A stretch of DNA of 64,000 nt from Aurantiacibacter spongiae (lineage in GTDB: Bacteria > Pseudomonadota > Alphaproteobacteria > Sphingomonadales > Sphingomonadaceae). Below the pieces are notes generated by a model. It did not search any database. It saw only the letters and a list, made by a program, of their open reading frames with translations, and was not told the DNA's origin. Shown piece after piece: positions 19,301-26,310 of this stretch. Location of the stretch: contig NZ_RPFZ01000001.1 in NCBI RefSeq assembly GCF_003815535.1, positions 248,001 through 312,000 of the forward strand, given 5' to 3'. Position 1 is the first letter of the stretch. Every line of letters begins with the position of its first letter. Made by a program: the position numbers and the translations under genes.

Positions 19301-19868
19301 CGTCGGAGAGCGTACCGGACACCGCTTCCTGCCGGACGGTCCCGTCGAGCGAAACGACATTGCTCGCCCATCCCGGCACGGTAAAGCGTTCGGCGAGGTC
19401 GGCAGGCGGCAGCACGGCAAGCTGCACCCCTTCGCAGTGGTCGGCCAGCATCGGCAGGCTGATGTCGCACACGCCCTTTTCCTGCCACCCTCCGTCCAGC
19501 GTACCCATCCGACCCGCGGAGATCAGCGTACATAGCCGGCCATAGGCTGCGCGATCGGTGGGATAGGCGAGGAATGCCAGGCCTTCGACGGTTTCGATCC
19601 GGCAACCTATCACCGGAGTCAGTTTAAGCGTCGCGGCCTCGGTATGGACACGCACCACGCCCGCCAGCGAATTGACGTCGGCAATGCCGATGGCATCGTA
19701 GCCCAGCGCACGGGCGGTCAGCACCAGATCGACCGCATCCGACGCACCGCGCAGGAAGCTGAAGCAGGAAACCAGGCCCAGTTCGACGAACGACGCACGG
19801 GGCGGCGCATCGATGCTTTCGGGATCAAGCTCTATCGTACGCTTGGGAAGGAGGTCGCTATCGGGCAC
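16320..19868 (-). CDS. dnaE2: error-prone DNA polymerase III alpha-like DnaE2 (ImuC)
   Basis: The polymerase of the SOS-induced ImuA-ImuB-DnaE2 mutasome for translesion synthesis. The 1182-aa protein has an N-terminal PHP domain ([27 protein letters not shown]), the C-family palm with [19 protein letters not shown] (catalytic Asp pair near residue 430), fingers and a C-terminal OB domain ([24 protein letters not shown]). It is longer than E. coli-type trimmed DnaE2 but within the alphaproteobacterial range. The start at 19868 is GTG with a weak ribosome site; the gene begins 58 nt after udgX ends, and the extensin-like gene overlaps its stop. It is predicted to be driven from the LexA-controlled promoter in front of the radical SAM gene. 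Confidence 0.93.
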   Translation of the reverse strand: [1182 protein letters not shown]

Positions 19869-19926
19869 GCGAAGGCCCGCTATGTCATTCGCATGCAGGC
19901 AGGGACGAGGAGAAAGGGGAACCGGA

Positions 19927-21363
19927 TCACGCGGTCAGTTCCTCCACCCGTTCCTTCACCGCAGCCAGATCGGCGGCGAACAGGCGCTCCTGCTCTTCCT
20001 TCGCAGCGCCATCGAGCCGCAGCAGGTAGGACGGGTGGGCCGTCACCCACAATTCGCTGCCATCGTCGAGCGCGATAGGTTCCCCGCGCACCTTGGAAAT
20101 GCTGACCGTCTTGCCCAGCATCCCGCGCGCCGCGCTGGCCCCCAGAGCCAGGATGACCTTGGGCTTCACAATGGCGCGCTCGGCTTCCTGCCACCAGCGG
20201 CACACGTCGATTTCCTTGGCCGTGGGCGACTGGTGCAAACGCCGCTTGCCACGCTGGACATATTTGAAATGTTTGACCGCATTGGTGACATAGGTGTTGC
20301 GCCGATCGATCCCGGCCCGTTCCATATGCGCGTCCAGCACCTGCCCGGCAGGACCGACGAAGGGGCGGCCGGCCTGGTCCTCCTGATCGCCCGGCTGCTC
20401 CCCCACGATCATCAGCGCAGCGTCGTTCGGACCTTCGCCCATCACCGCCTGGTTGTCGAGTTCGCCGATCGGGCACTTGCGGCATGCGTGGATCGCCTTG
20501 TCGATCGCCTGGAGCGTTTCAGGTCGCTCCTCGAATTCCAGCGTGCCTGCTTCCACCATCTGCGCCTCCCGGTTCTGCGCGCCCGCCACCAACTCGGGAA
20601 TGAGCGAGGTTTCCGGCATGTTCTTCCAGTACTTCCGGGGCATTTCCTTCAGCATCGCCCCGATCTTCAAACGCGCGGGATTGAAGATGGATGCGTAATA
20701 TTTCCGCCAGAGATCTTCCGCAGGATCACCCTGCGGCGCATCCGATTTCTGCGCCGGCGGTCCTTCCCGCACGATTTCGCCATCCCAGTGCAGCGTTCCG
20801 CGCGGCGTAAGGATCGACCAGTTCATGTTAGCGAAGCGACGCACGAAAAAGCCGGCATTGGCGCGCACGATATGGTGGTCAGGCTCGAACCAGGCCACAT
20901 AATGCTCGCTTCCCCCGCTCTCGTCCTCGACCATGCGGAATCGCACGAAGGCGTGCATCTTGTGGCTGTCGCGGCGCACAGCCTTGTCCAGTTCCTCCAG
21001 CCGGCGCACTTCGCTATCGGCCTTGTCTTCCAGCAGGCGGGGTTGCGACTGCAGTCGCCAGAGCAGACTGTACAACAGCGCGAACCGCTCGGGATCGGAA
21101 TGCAGCGCCGCGTTCTTCGCCAATGCGACGAACCGCCTGCTCGCGCGTACCGGGCGATCGGGATCGTCGGGAATGGGCGCGCGTCGGTCGCCGTGACTGA
21201 ACAGGGAGGCATTGCCACCCGGTTCGACCCAGGCCACGCGATCGGGTGGGACGTCGCATTGCACCAGTTGCCGCGCCCGATCGCGCCAGAAGGCGAAATC
21301 ATCGCTGCGCGGCATGTGGACGACGAAATATGTGCCGAGCCTGACGTGGCTGAGCGACGTCAT
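19927..21363 (-). CDS. udgX: UdgX-type uracil-DNA binding protein with N-terminal DUF4130 domain
   Basis: UdgX proteins excise uracil and stay covalently linked to the abasic site through a His in the R-loop. Here residues 1-260 are the DUF4130 domain known as a fusion partner, and about 270-478 are the family-4-like UDG domain with Cys ligands for a 4Fe-4S cluster (CRKCP), GEQPGDQEDQAGRPFVGPAG, and the diagnostic KRRLH loop (His about 377, equivalent to the covalent His of characterised UdgX). HPSYLLR is the last motif. Its ATG overlaps the stop of the radical SAM gene (ATGA) and dnaE2 follows in the same direction. Confidence 0.92.
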   Translation of the reverse strand: MTSLSHVRLGTYFVVHMPRSDDFAFWRDRARQLVQCDVPPDRVAWVEPGGNASLFSHGDRRAPIPDDPDRPVRASRRFVALAKNAALHSDPERFALLYSLLWRLQSQPRLLEDKADSEVRRLEELDKAVRRDSHKMHAFVRFRMVEDESGGSEHYVAWFEPDHHIVRANAGFFVRRFANMNWSILTPRGTLHWDGEIVREGPPAQKSDAPQGDPAEDLWRKYYASIFNPARLKIGAMLKEMPRKYWKNMPETSLIPELVAGAQNREAQMVEAGTLEFEERPETLQAIDKAIHACRKCPIGELDNQAVMGEGPNDAALMIVGEQPGDQEDQAGRPFVGPAGQVLDAHMERAGIDRRNTYVTNAVKHFKYVQRGKRRLHQSPTAKEIDVCRWWQEAERAIVKPKVILALGASAARGMLGKTVSISKVRGEPIALDDGSELWVTAHPSYLLRLDGAAKEEQERLFAADLAAVKERVEELTA

Positions 21364-22586
21364 GCCGCGAACAGTTCGAGCTGTTCGGACTTCGGCGCCA
21401 ACAAGGTTCGCAGGTCGGCGCGGTCGGTCAGAAGAGTCGGGCGCCAGTCCGCGGTCACGATGAAGGCGCGAACCTTGGCGACCGATACTGTAAGCTTTGC
21501 AACATCCTCGAGCCGCAGGGTACGGTGGCGACGAGCGGCGATGATCTGGTTGACCGCCTTTACCCCCAGACCTGGTACGCGGAGCAGCATCTCACGTGAA
21601 GACCGGTTCACATCCACTGGAAAACGCTCGCGAAACTTGAGCGCCCAGGCGAGTTTGGGATCGATATCGAGCGGCAGGTTTCCGTCAGCCTCGGTCGCCT
21701 GCATGACTTCCTGCGCCTCAAAGCCGTAGAACCGCATGAGCCAGTCCGACTGGTAGAGCCGATGTTCGCGAACGAGCGGCGGGCGCTTCAGCGGCAACAC
21801 CGCGCTCGCATCGGGAATGGGACTGAATGCCGAATAATAGACACGGCGCAGGCGAAAACCGTCGTAAAGCCGGCTCGCCCGGCCTACGATATCGGCATCC
21901 GTCGCGGCATCGGCGCCTACGATCATCTGCGTAGATTGTCCGGCCGGGGCGAAACGCGGGGCATGCTTGAACCGCTTCTTTTCATCCCTCGCCTGCCGGA
22001 TTGCCATTTTCATGCCGCCCATCGCGCCTTCGATCTGGCGTGCATTCTTGTCGGGGGCGAGGCGAGTCAGTCCCGCATCGGTAGGCAATTCGACGTTGAT
22101 GGATACACGATCGGCGTAAAGGCCCGCCTGGTGAACCAGGTCCGGATCCGCCTCCGGAATGGTCTTCAGGTGGATATAGCCGCGAAAATCGTGATCTTCC
22201 CGCAGGATACGCGCGGTTTCTACCATCTGCTCCATCGTGTGATTGGAGCTTTTTATGATGCCGGAAGAAAGAAACAGCCCTTCGATATAGTTGCGCCGGT
22301 AGAAGGTCAGCGTCAGGTCGGCTACCTCCTGTGGCGTGAAACGCGCACGGCGGACATTCGAACTCTTGCGGTTGATGCAGTAGTGACAATCGAAGATGCA
22401 ATGATTGGTCAAAAGCACCTTCAGCAGGGAGATACAGCGGCCGTCGGGGGCGTAGGCGTGGCAGATACCCATGCCTTCGGTCGACCCGATGCCCTTGCCA
22501 CCCGAAGAGTTTCGCTTGGCCGTACCGGACGAGGCGCAGGACGCATCGTACTTCGCCGCGTCGGCGAGAATTTCCAGCTTCTCCAT
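21360..22586 (-). CDS. radical SAM protein, UdgX-associated putative DNA modification/repair enzyme
   Basis: A 408-aa protein of the family that TIGRFAMs links to UdgX. It shows the 4Fe-4S/SAM motif CIFDCHYC (C-x3-C-x2-C), the conserved N-terminus EKLEILADAAKYDASCASSG, the stretch GMGICHAYAPDGRCISLLK, and a C-terminal helix-hairpin-helix (LLRVPGLGVKAVNQII) of the DNA-binding kind. The substrate is unknown. Start: the ATG at 22586 agrees with the family; an ATG at 22604 lies almost at the predicted transcription start. It overlaps udgX by 4 nt and heads the operon with udgX and dnaE2. A LexA box covers its -10. Confidence 0.85.
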   Translation of the reverse strand: MEKLEILADAAKYDASCASSGTAKRNSSGGKGIGSTEGMGICHAYAPDGRCISLLKVLLTNHCIFDCHYCINRKSSNVRRARFTPQEVADLTLTFYRRNYIEGLFLSSGIIKSSNHTMEQMVETARILREDHDFRGYIHLKTIPEADPDLVHQAGLYADRVSINVELPTDAGLTRLAPDKNARQIEGAMGGMKMAIRQARDEKKRFKHAPRFAPAGQSTQMIVGADAATDADIVGRASRLYDGFRLRRVYYSAFSPIPDASAVLPLKRPPLVREHRLYQSDWLMRFYGFEAQEVMQATEADGNLPLDIDPKLAWALKFRERFPVDVNRSSREMLLRVPGLGVKAVNQIIAARRHRTLRLEDVAKLTVSVAKVRAFIVTADWRPTLLTDRADLRTLLAPKSEQLELFAA

Positions 22587-22606
22587 GATGCCTGGCTGAC
22601 CCATAT

Positions 22607-22621
22607 GTTCTACATACGTTC
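22607..22621 (-). promoter_or_regulatory. LexA (SOS) box at the radical SAM-udgX-dnaE2 operon
   Basis: GTTC TACATAC GTTC is an exact alphaproteobacterial LexA box (GTTC-N7-GTTC). On the minus strand a promoter TAGGCA-17 nt-TATGTA can be drawn whose -10 lies inside the box, the standard position for repression. On the plus strand the box is 6 nt upstream of a TTGACT -35 for the divergent lipoprotein gene. Confidence 0.85.
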
Positions 22622-22696
22622 TTATCCTTGACTTGCCTAGGGGTGTCCGTCTGATTTTCGTTGCTTGGCGGAACGGGGCGACGGACCGCGTATTTG

Positions 22697-23251
22697 ATGG
22701 CCATGGATCGTCTTTTTCGTGGTCTCGCCGTCCTGCTGCTGGTGTCTTCATGCGCGCGGGGTGCCGCAGATGAGGAGGAGATGACCGATCAGATTTACAT
22801 GGACGATCAACTCGATGGTGGTCTGACCTCTCACCGCGTCGAGCCATCTTCCGGTCCGGCGGACGAGGCGCCGATCCTTCACCCGATCAATTACGACCAG
22901 TTCGCTCCGCTGCTCGAGGCAGGAACGGGGTGCAGCTTTTCTTCGGCGCGGGGCGAGTTGCTGCTGGTCAGCACCGCCTCCCCTGGTGCGATCGAGGGCG
23001 CGAAGGGCGTCGTGGATGCGGGGAACGGCCCTTCGATCGTGCGTTCGCTCGCAGGCGGTGGATACGAAGCCTTGCGAAAGGGTCCAACCTTTTCAGACGG
23101 TTCGGTGTTTTCAATAGAAGTCGTTCGAGGGCCGGGCGATGGTCAGCCGGAGGAAATCGAAAGCACTGTCTGGCCTGCCTCGCTTATCGTGCGAGTGGAA
23201 AAGGGCGGTTCCGTCACCTACGAAAACGGGCAATGGTCGTGCGGGGCGTGA
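22697..23251 (+). CDS. putative lipoprotein divergent from the SOS operon
   Basis: A 184-aa protein of unknown function. It begins MAMDRLFRGLAVLLLVSSCARG with a lipobox ending VSSC, so it should be lipid-anchored in the envelope. The mature part is acidic and includes NYDQFAPLLEAGTGCSFS and two further Cys-containing stretches (GQWSCGA at the end); no known domain is recognised. A possible promoter TTGACT-17 nt-CTGATT lies at 22628-22656, next to the LexA box. ATG at 22703 is an alternative start. It ends 39 nt from the convergent imuB stop. Confidence 0.65.
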   Translation: MAMDRLFRGLAVLLLVSSCARGAADEEEMTDQIYMDDQLDGGLTSHRVEPSSGPADEAPILHPINYDQFAPLLEAGTGCSFSSARGELLLVSTASPGAIEGAKGVVDAGNGPSIVRSLAGGGYEALRKGPTFSDGSVFSIEVVRGPGDGQPEEIESTVWPASLIVRVEKGGSVTYENGQWSCGA

Positions 23252-23290
23252 GGGTCCGAAAAGGGGCGATGAGGGGCAGGCCGGGCGCGA

Positions 23291-24892
23291 TCAGGCGCAC
23301 AGCCCCTGCATGAACCAGTCGGGCATCCCGCCCCTCCCATCCCCCGCCAGACCGGCGCGGTAAATCCAGTAGCGACGCCCTTCGCCATCCTCGATCCGAT
23401 AGTAGTCGCGCAGCCTCGTCGATCCCTTTTCACGCCACCATTCGGGCGCGATCCGCTCCGGCCCCTCGACCCGCGCCACATCGTGCGTGTCACCGCGCCA
23501 GCTGAAGCGGCGAGGATAGCCATCGGGACTGGCGTAGAGCACCGAGATCCGCTCGGGTCGATCGAGCAGCTTGAGTGGCCGGGCATGGAAGGCGAGTACT
23601 TCCTGCGTCGCCCTTTCGGGTTCGAGCGGAGGCTGCCAGCCCTGTGCGCGTTCGGGGATATGGCTCGCCTTCAGCACGGGACGCTGCACCGCCTCGCGGC
23701 CAAGCCGCACGGTCAGCCGGTCGATGCAGGCGGCGAGCGAGGTGCCGTGTTCTTCCGCCGCGGCTTCCAGATCGGACTGCGCCAGCGACAACGGTTCCGA
23801 CCAGGAGGCACGAAGCCGCAGCATCTCGATTCCGAAACCGGCATCGATATCGTCGAGACGGTCGGCGAACAGGCGGCAGACATGCGCGCCGTCGCGGGTG
23901 GCGACAGCCAGTTCGAGCTCGCGCAGCACCACCTCGCCATCCACCCGCCACATGCCCAGTTGCAGGCGGCGCGCGCCCTCCCCGCGCGCCTCCAGTTCGC
24001 GCACCATGTCGGCGGCGAGATCTTCCACCACCTTGTCGAGCAGCGGGCGATGGCGGATCGGTTCGAGCAGCCGCCGCTGCACCAGCGGGGCGGCGATGGC
24101 GACCACCGGCAGCAGCGGCTCGGGCACGCGGCCCATGATCTGATCGAGCCGGATCAGCGGATTGGCAGCGGGTGAGCGCCGGTTGCGAAAGCGGCGCTGG
24201 ATAGCATCGCGTCCGGCGCGCCCTTCCTCCACGTCGGCGATGTCGCCCAGCCGTTTCAACCCCAGCCGCTTCAGTACCAGCAGCACGTGGGTATCGAGGC
24301 GCAGCGCCGCCATCGGCAGGTCCGACAGACAGGCGCGCATGTCCTCTCCGGCCGCCAGGACGGCACCCGGCGGCCCGTAATGCGCCAGCGCCCAGGCCGC
24401 GCCCGCCGTAGGTGCGATGGCCGCGCGCACAGCCAGTCCGCGCGCCGCGCAGCGATCATGCACATCGGCGAGAAGCCGCCGTTCTCCGCCGAAGAGATGC
24501 GCCACCGCGCTGACATCGACCAGCACGCCATCGGGCGCGTCGAGCGCGCTCCACGGACCCCAGCGTTGCGTCCAGACGGCGAAGCGTTCGAGAAAGGCGA
24601 GGTCGCCGGCCTGATCGGACGGGCGCACCTCCAGCTTTGGATAGAGCGTACGCGCATCGGCCAGCATCATGCCGGGCGCCCCGCCCACGGCGCGGGCGGG
24701 CGGATTGGCGGCGTCGATGCGAGGGCCGTGCGCGGTTTCGGTGACGAGCACCAGCGGCGCGGCATCCACCCCTTCCCCCGGGGCGCAGCCTTCGGCGTGC
24801 CGCCAGCGATCGAGCGCGAGCTGCGCGCACCAGATCGCCATGATCCGTCGCCGGCCCGATGCCGGATCGACGGGTTGGTGGAGAATAGGCAT
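23291..24892 (-). CDS. imuB: ImuB, inactive Y-family polymerase-like mutasome hub
   Basis: ImuB lacks polymerase activity and bridges ImuA, DnaE2 and the beta clamp. The 533-aa protein has a Y-family-like N-terminal half (AIWCAQLALDRW, then VLVDVSAVAHLFGGE, where active polymerases have SIDE residues) and a helix-hairpin-helix region (LKRLGLKRLGDIADVEEG). The long C-terminal tail is typical of ImuB (RYWIYRAGL near the end). The ATG at 24892 overlaps the imuA stop (TGATG). The much longer open frame upstream lies over imuA and is not coding. An internal Met (MAIWCAQ, 17 codons in) is an alternative start. Confidence 0.92.
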   Translation of the reverse strand: MPILHQPVDPASGRRRIMAIWCAQLALDRWRHAEGCAPGEGVDAAPLVLVTETAHGPRIDAANPPARAVGGAPGMMLADARTLYPKLEVRPSDQAGDLAFLERFAVWTQRWGPWSALDAPDGVLVDVSAVAHLFGGERRLLADVHDRCAARGLAVRAAIAPTAGAAWALAHYGPPGAVLAAGEDMRACLSDLPMAALRLDTHVLLVLKRLGLKRLGDIADVEEGRAGRDAIQRRFRNRRSPAANPLIRLDQIMGRVPEPLLPVVAIAAPLVQRRLLEPIRHRPLLDKVVEDLAADMVRELEARGEGARRLQLGMWRVDGEVVLRELELAVATRDGAHVCRLFADRLDDIDAGFGIEMLRLRASWSEPLSLAQSDLEAAAEEHGTSLAACIDRLTVRLGREAVQRPVLKASHIPERAQGWQPPLEPERATQEVLAFHARPLKLLDRPERISVLYASPDGYPRRFSWRGDTHDVARVEGPERIAPEWWREKGSTRLRDYYRIEDGEGRRYWIYRAGLAGDGRGGMPDWFMQGLCA

Positions 24893-25635
24893 CACATGCT
24901 CGCAGTCGCCTGCCCTTCGCCTCCCCCCGCGCTGGCGGGCGCGGGTTCCGACACGGAGCGGGAAGCGGGCAGCGGCGGTTCGGCGGCCAGTACGTGCCCG
25001 TCCTCCCGCAGCGTCCATTCCCCGGGCGCATAGCCGCGCGCCCGAAACAGCTCGGCAGACCAGGCCGGCTTGCCCGGGGCGCCGATGTTCCAGCGCGGCG
25101 GGGCGGAAGGTGCGCCGCGCATACGCCAGCGCATCCGCGCCGAACTGAGATCGGGCGTCGCATCCAGCCGCACGAGATAGAGCGGGACGCCATGCTTTTC
25201 CGCCGCCAGGCTGAGGCGGCGAGAGGCGGTGAAATCGAGCGCACGCGGATTGCCCGCGATCTCTCCGATCACGAAGGCCAGATCGCGGCAGCGCATCCCC
25301 TCTTCCAGCGCGAACAACGCATCCTCGGGCGTGTCGGCGCAGACATGGATCAGCCGGTGGCGCAGCGTTTCGGGCAGGCCGGCGCGATAGGGGCGCCCGG
25401 TCAGCTTGCGCGAGCGGGCGTCCTGCACCCACAGCACGCTGCGTTCTTCCAGCGTCTCGGGCTTGCAGGTGCTCAGGCCGTCGAGCGCCAGCGCCACAGC
25501 GGCGCCCGCCCCGCTCGCCCCGTTGCCGGGAGCAAAGATCTCGCTGTGCAGCGCAAGCCCCGCAGCCGGTCGCCAGCGCGGGTTGCGCGCGACCGATGCC
25601 AGCTCCGCTGCCTTGGGTAGCGTTGCCAAATCCAT
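24892..25635 (-). CDS. imuA: ImuA, SOS mutasome accessory protein
   Basis: ImuA is a RecA-like protein that acts with ImuB and DnaE2 in damage-induced mutagenesis. The 247-aa protein shows the family features: an N-terminal LHSEIFAPGNGASG segment, VLWVQDARSRKLTGRPY, and FVIGEIAGNPRALDFTASRRLSLAAEKHGVPLYLVR. The Walker A region is degenerate or absent, as in alphaproteobacterial ImuA. GAAGGAG lies 11 nt before the ATG. A LexA box covers the -10 of its promoter. It is translationally coupled to imuB. Confidence 0.9.
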   Translation of the reverse strand: MDLATLPKAAELASVARNPRWRPAAGLALHSEIFAPGNGASGAGAAVALALDGLSTCKPETLEERSVLWVQDARSRKLTGRPYRAGLPETLRHRLIHVCADTPEDALFALEEGMRCRDLAFVIGEIAGNPRALDFTASRRLSLAAEKHGVPLYLVRLDATPDLSSARMRWRMRGAPSAPPRWNIGAPGKPAWSAELFRARGYAPGEWTLREDGHVLAAEPPLPASRSVSEPAPASAGGGEGQATASM

Positions 25636-25652
25636 GTCGAATCGACTCCTTC

Positions 25653-25687
25653 GTTCTCTTTATGTTCCCAACATGGCAGCCTGACAA
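25653..25687 (-). promoter_or_regulatory. imuA promoter with LexA box over the -10
   Basis: On the minus strand TTGTCA (25687-25682), a 17-nt spacer and CATAAA (25664-25659) form a sigma-70 promoter. The LexA box GTTC TCTTTAT GTTC occupies 25653-25667 and covers the -10. This is the second exact GTTC-N7-GTTC box in the repair block. Confidence 0.88.
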
Positions 25688-25712
25688 GGCAGTGTGGCGG
25701 ATGGTCCCGGAC

Positions 25713-25738
25713 GGAACCGAAAACGTCGCCGCCCCGTT
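25713..25738 (+). promoter_or_regulatory. EcfG-type general stress promoter
   Basis: GGAAC (25713-25717), 17 nt, CGTT (25735-25738) matches the alphaproteobacterial EcfG sigma consensus. It lies 22 nt before the ATG of the PPOX-family stress protein and directs transcription into it. Confidence 0.7.
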
Positions 25739-25760
25739 GGGAGGGGCAAAGGAGAACACG

Positions 25761-26231
25761 ATGACAGCGACCCCCGAACTGAAGGAAAAATTCTGGAAAG
25801 CCCTGGCCGACAGCCCCTACCTGTTCCTGCAACTGGATAGCGCCCCCGACAATGCGGTGCCGATGACCGCGCAGCTGGACAAGGATGCCAACAGCGCGAT
25901 CTGGTTCTTCACCACCAAGGATCATTGTCTTGCCAATGGCGGCCCCTCCACCGCCACCTTCGCCGGCAAGGGCCACGAGATGTTCGCCCGCTTCAAGGGC
26001 AACCTGACCGAGGAAACGAGCCGCGAGCGGTTCGAGGACCTGTGGAGCAAGCCGGTCGAGGCCTGGTTTCCCGGCGGGAAGGACGATCCCAATCTGCTGA
26101 TGCTGCGCATGGATCTGGGGCAGGCGGAAATCTGGAACAGCGATCTGGGCTTCGTCGACAACGTGAAGATGCTGATGGGCTTCGACACGCGCGAGGAAGG
26201 CCGGGAGGAACACACCGAAACCACGCTCTAG
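25761..26231 (+). CDS. pyridoxamine 5'-phosphate oxidase-related general stress protein
   Basis: A 156-aa split-barrel flavin-binding protein of the general stress protein 26 type. Visible family features are LKEKFWKALADSPYLFLQLD, MTAQLDKDANSAIWFFTTKDH, VEAWFPGGKDDPNLLMLRM and AEIWNSD. It probably binds FMN or F420-like cofactors; the reaction is not known. AAAGGAG precedes the ATG. The EcfG-type promoter directly upstream fits a stress-induced role, and a terminator follows at 26268. Confidence 0.85.
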   Translation: MTATPELKEKFWKALADSPYLFLQLDSAPDNAVPMTAQLDKDANSAIWFFTTKDHCLANGGPSTATFAGKGHEMFARFKGNLTEETSRERFEDLWSKPVEAWFPGGKDDPNLLMLRMDLGQAEIWNSDLGFVDNVKMLMGFDTREEGREEHTETTL

Positions 26232-26267
26232 CAGACACCAGACGCGAGACGCGTTCGTCACGCGCGT

Positions 26268-26302
26268 GGGCCGTCGCTCCATACCGGGGCGGCGGCCCTT
26301 TT
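26268..26302 (+). terminator. Rho-independent terminator after the stress protein gene
   Basis: GGGCCGTCGC (26268-26277) pairs with GCGGCGGCCC (26289-26298) with one mismatch, loop of 11 nt, followed by TTTT. Confidence 0.75.
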
Positions 26303-26310
26303 CGCACCCG

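Noticed and set aside
23291-25759. An 822-codon open frame covering imuA and imuB.
   Set aside because: The part upstream of 24892 is out of frame with imuA and has shadow composition; only the imuB portion from 24892 is supported.
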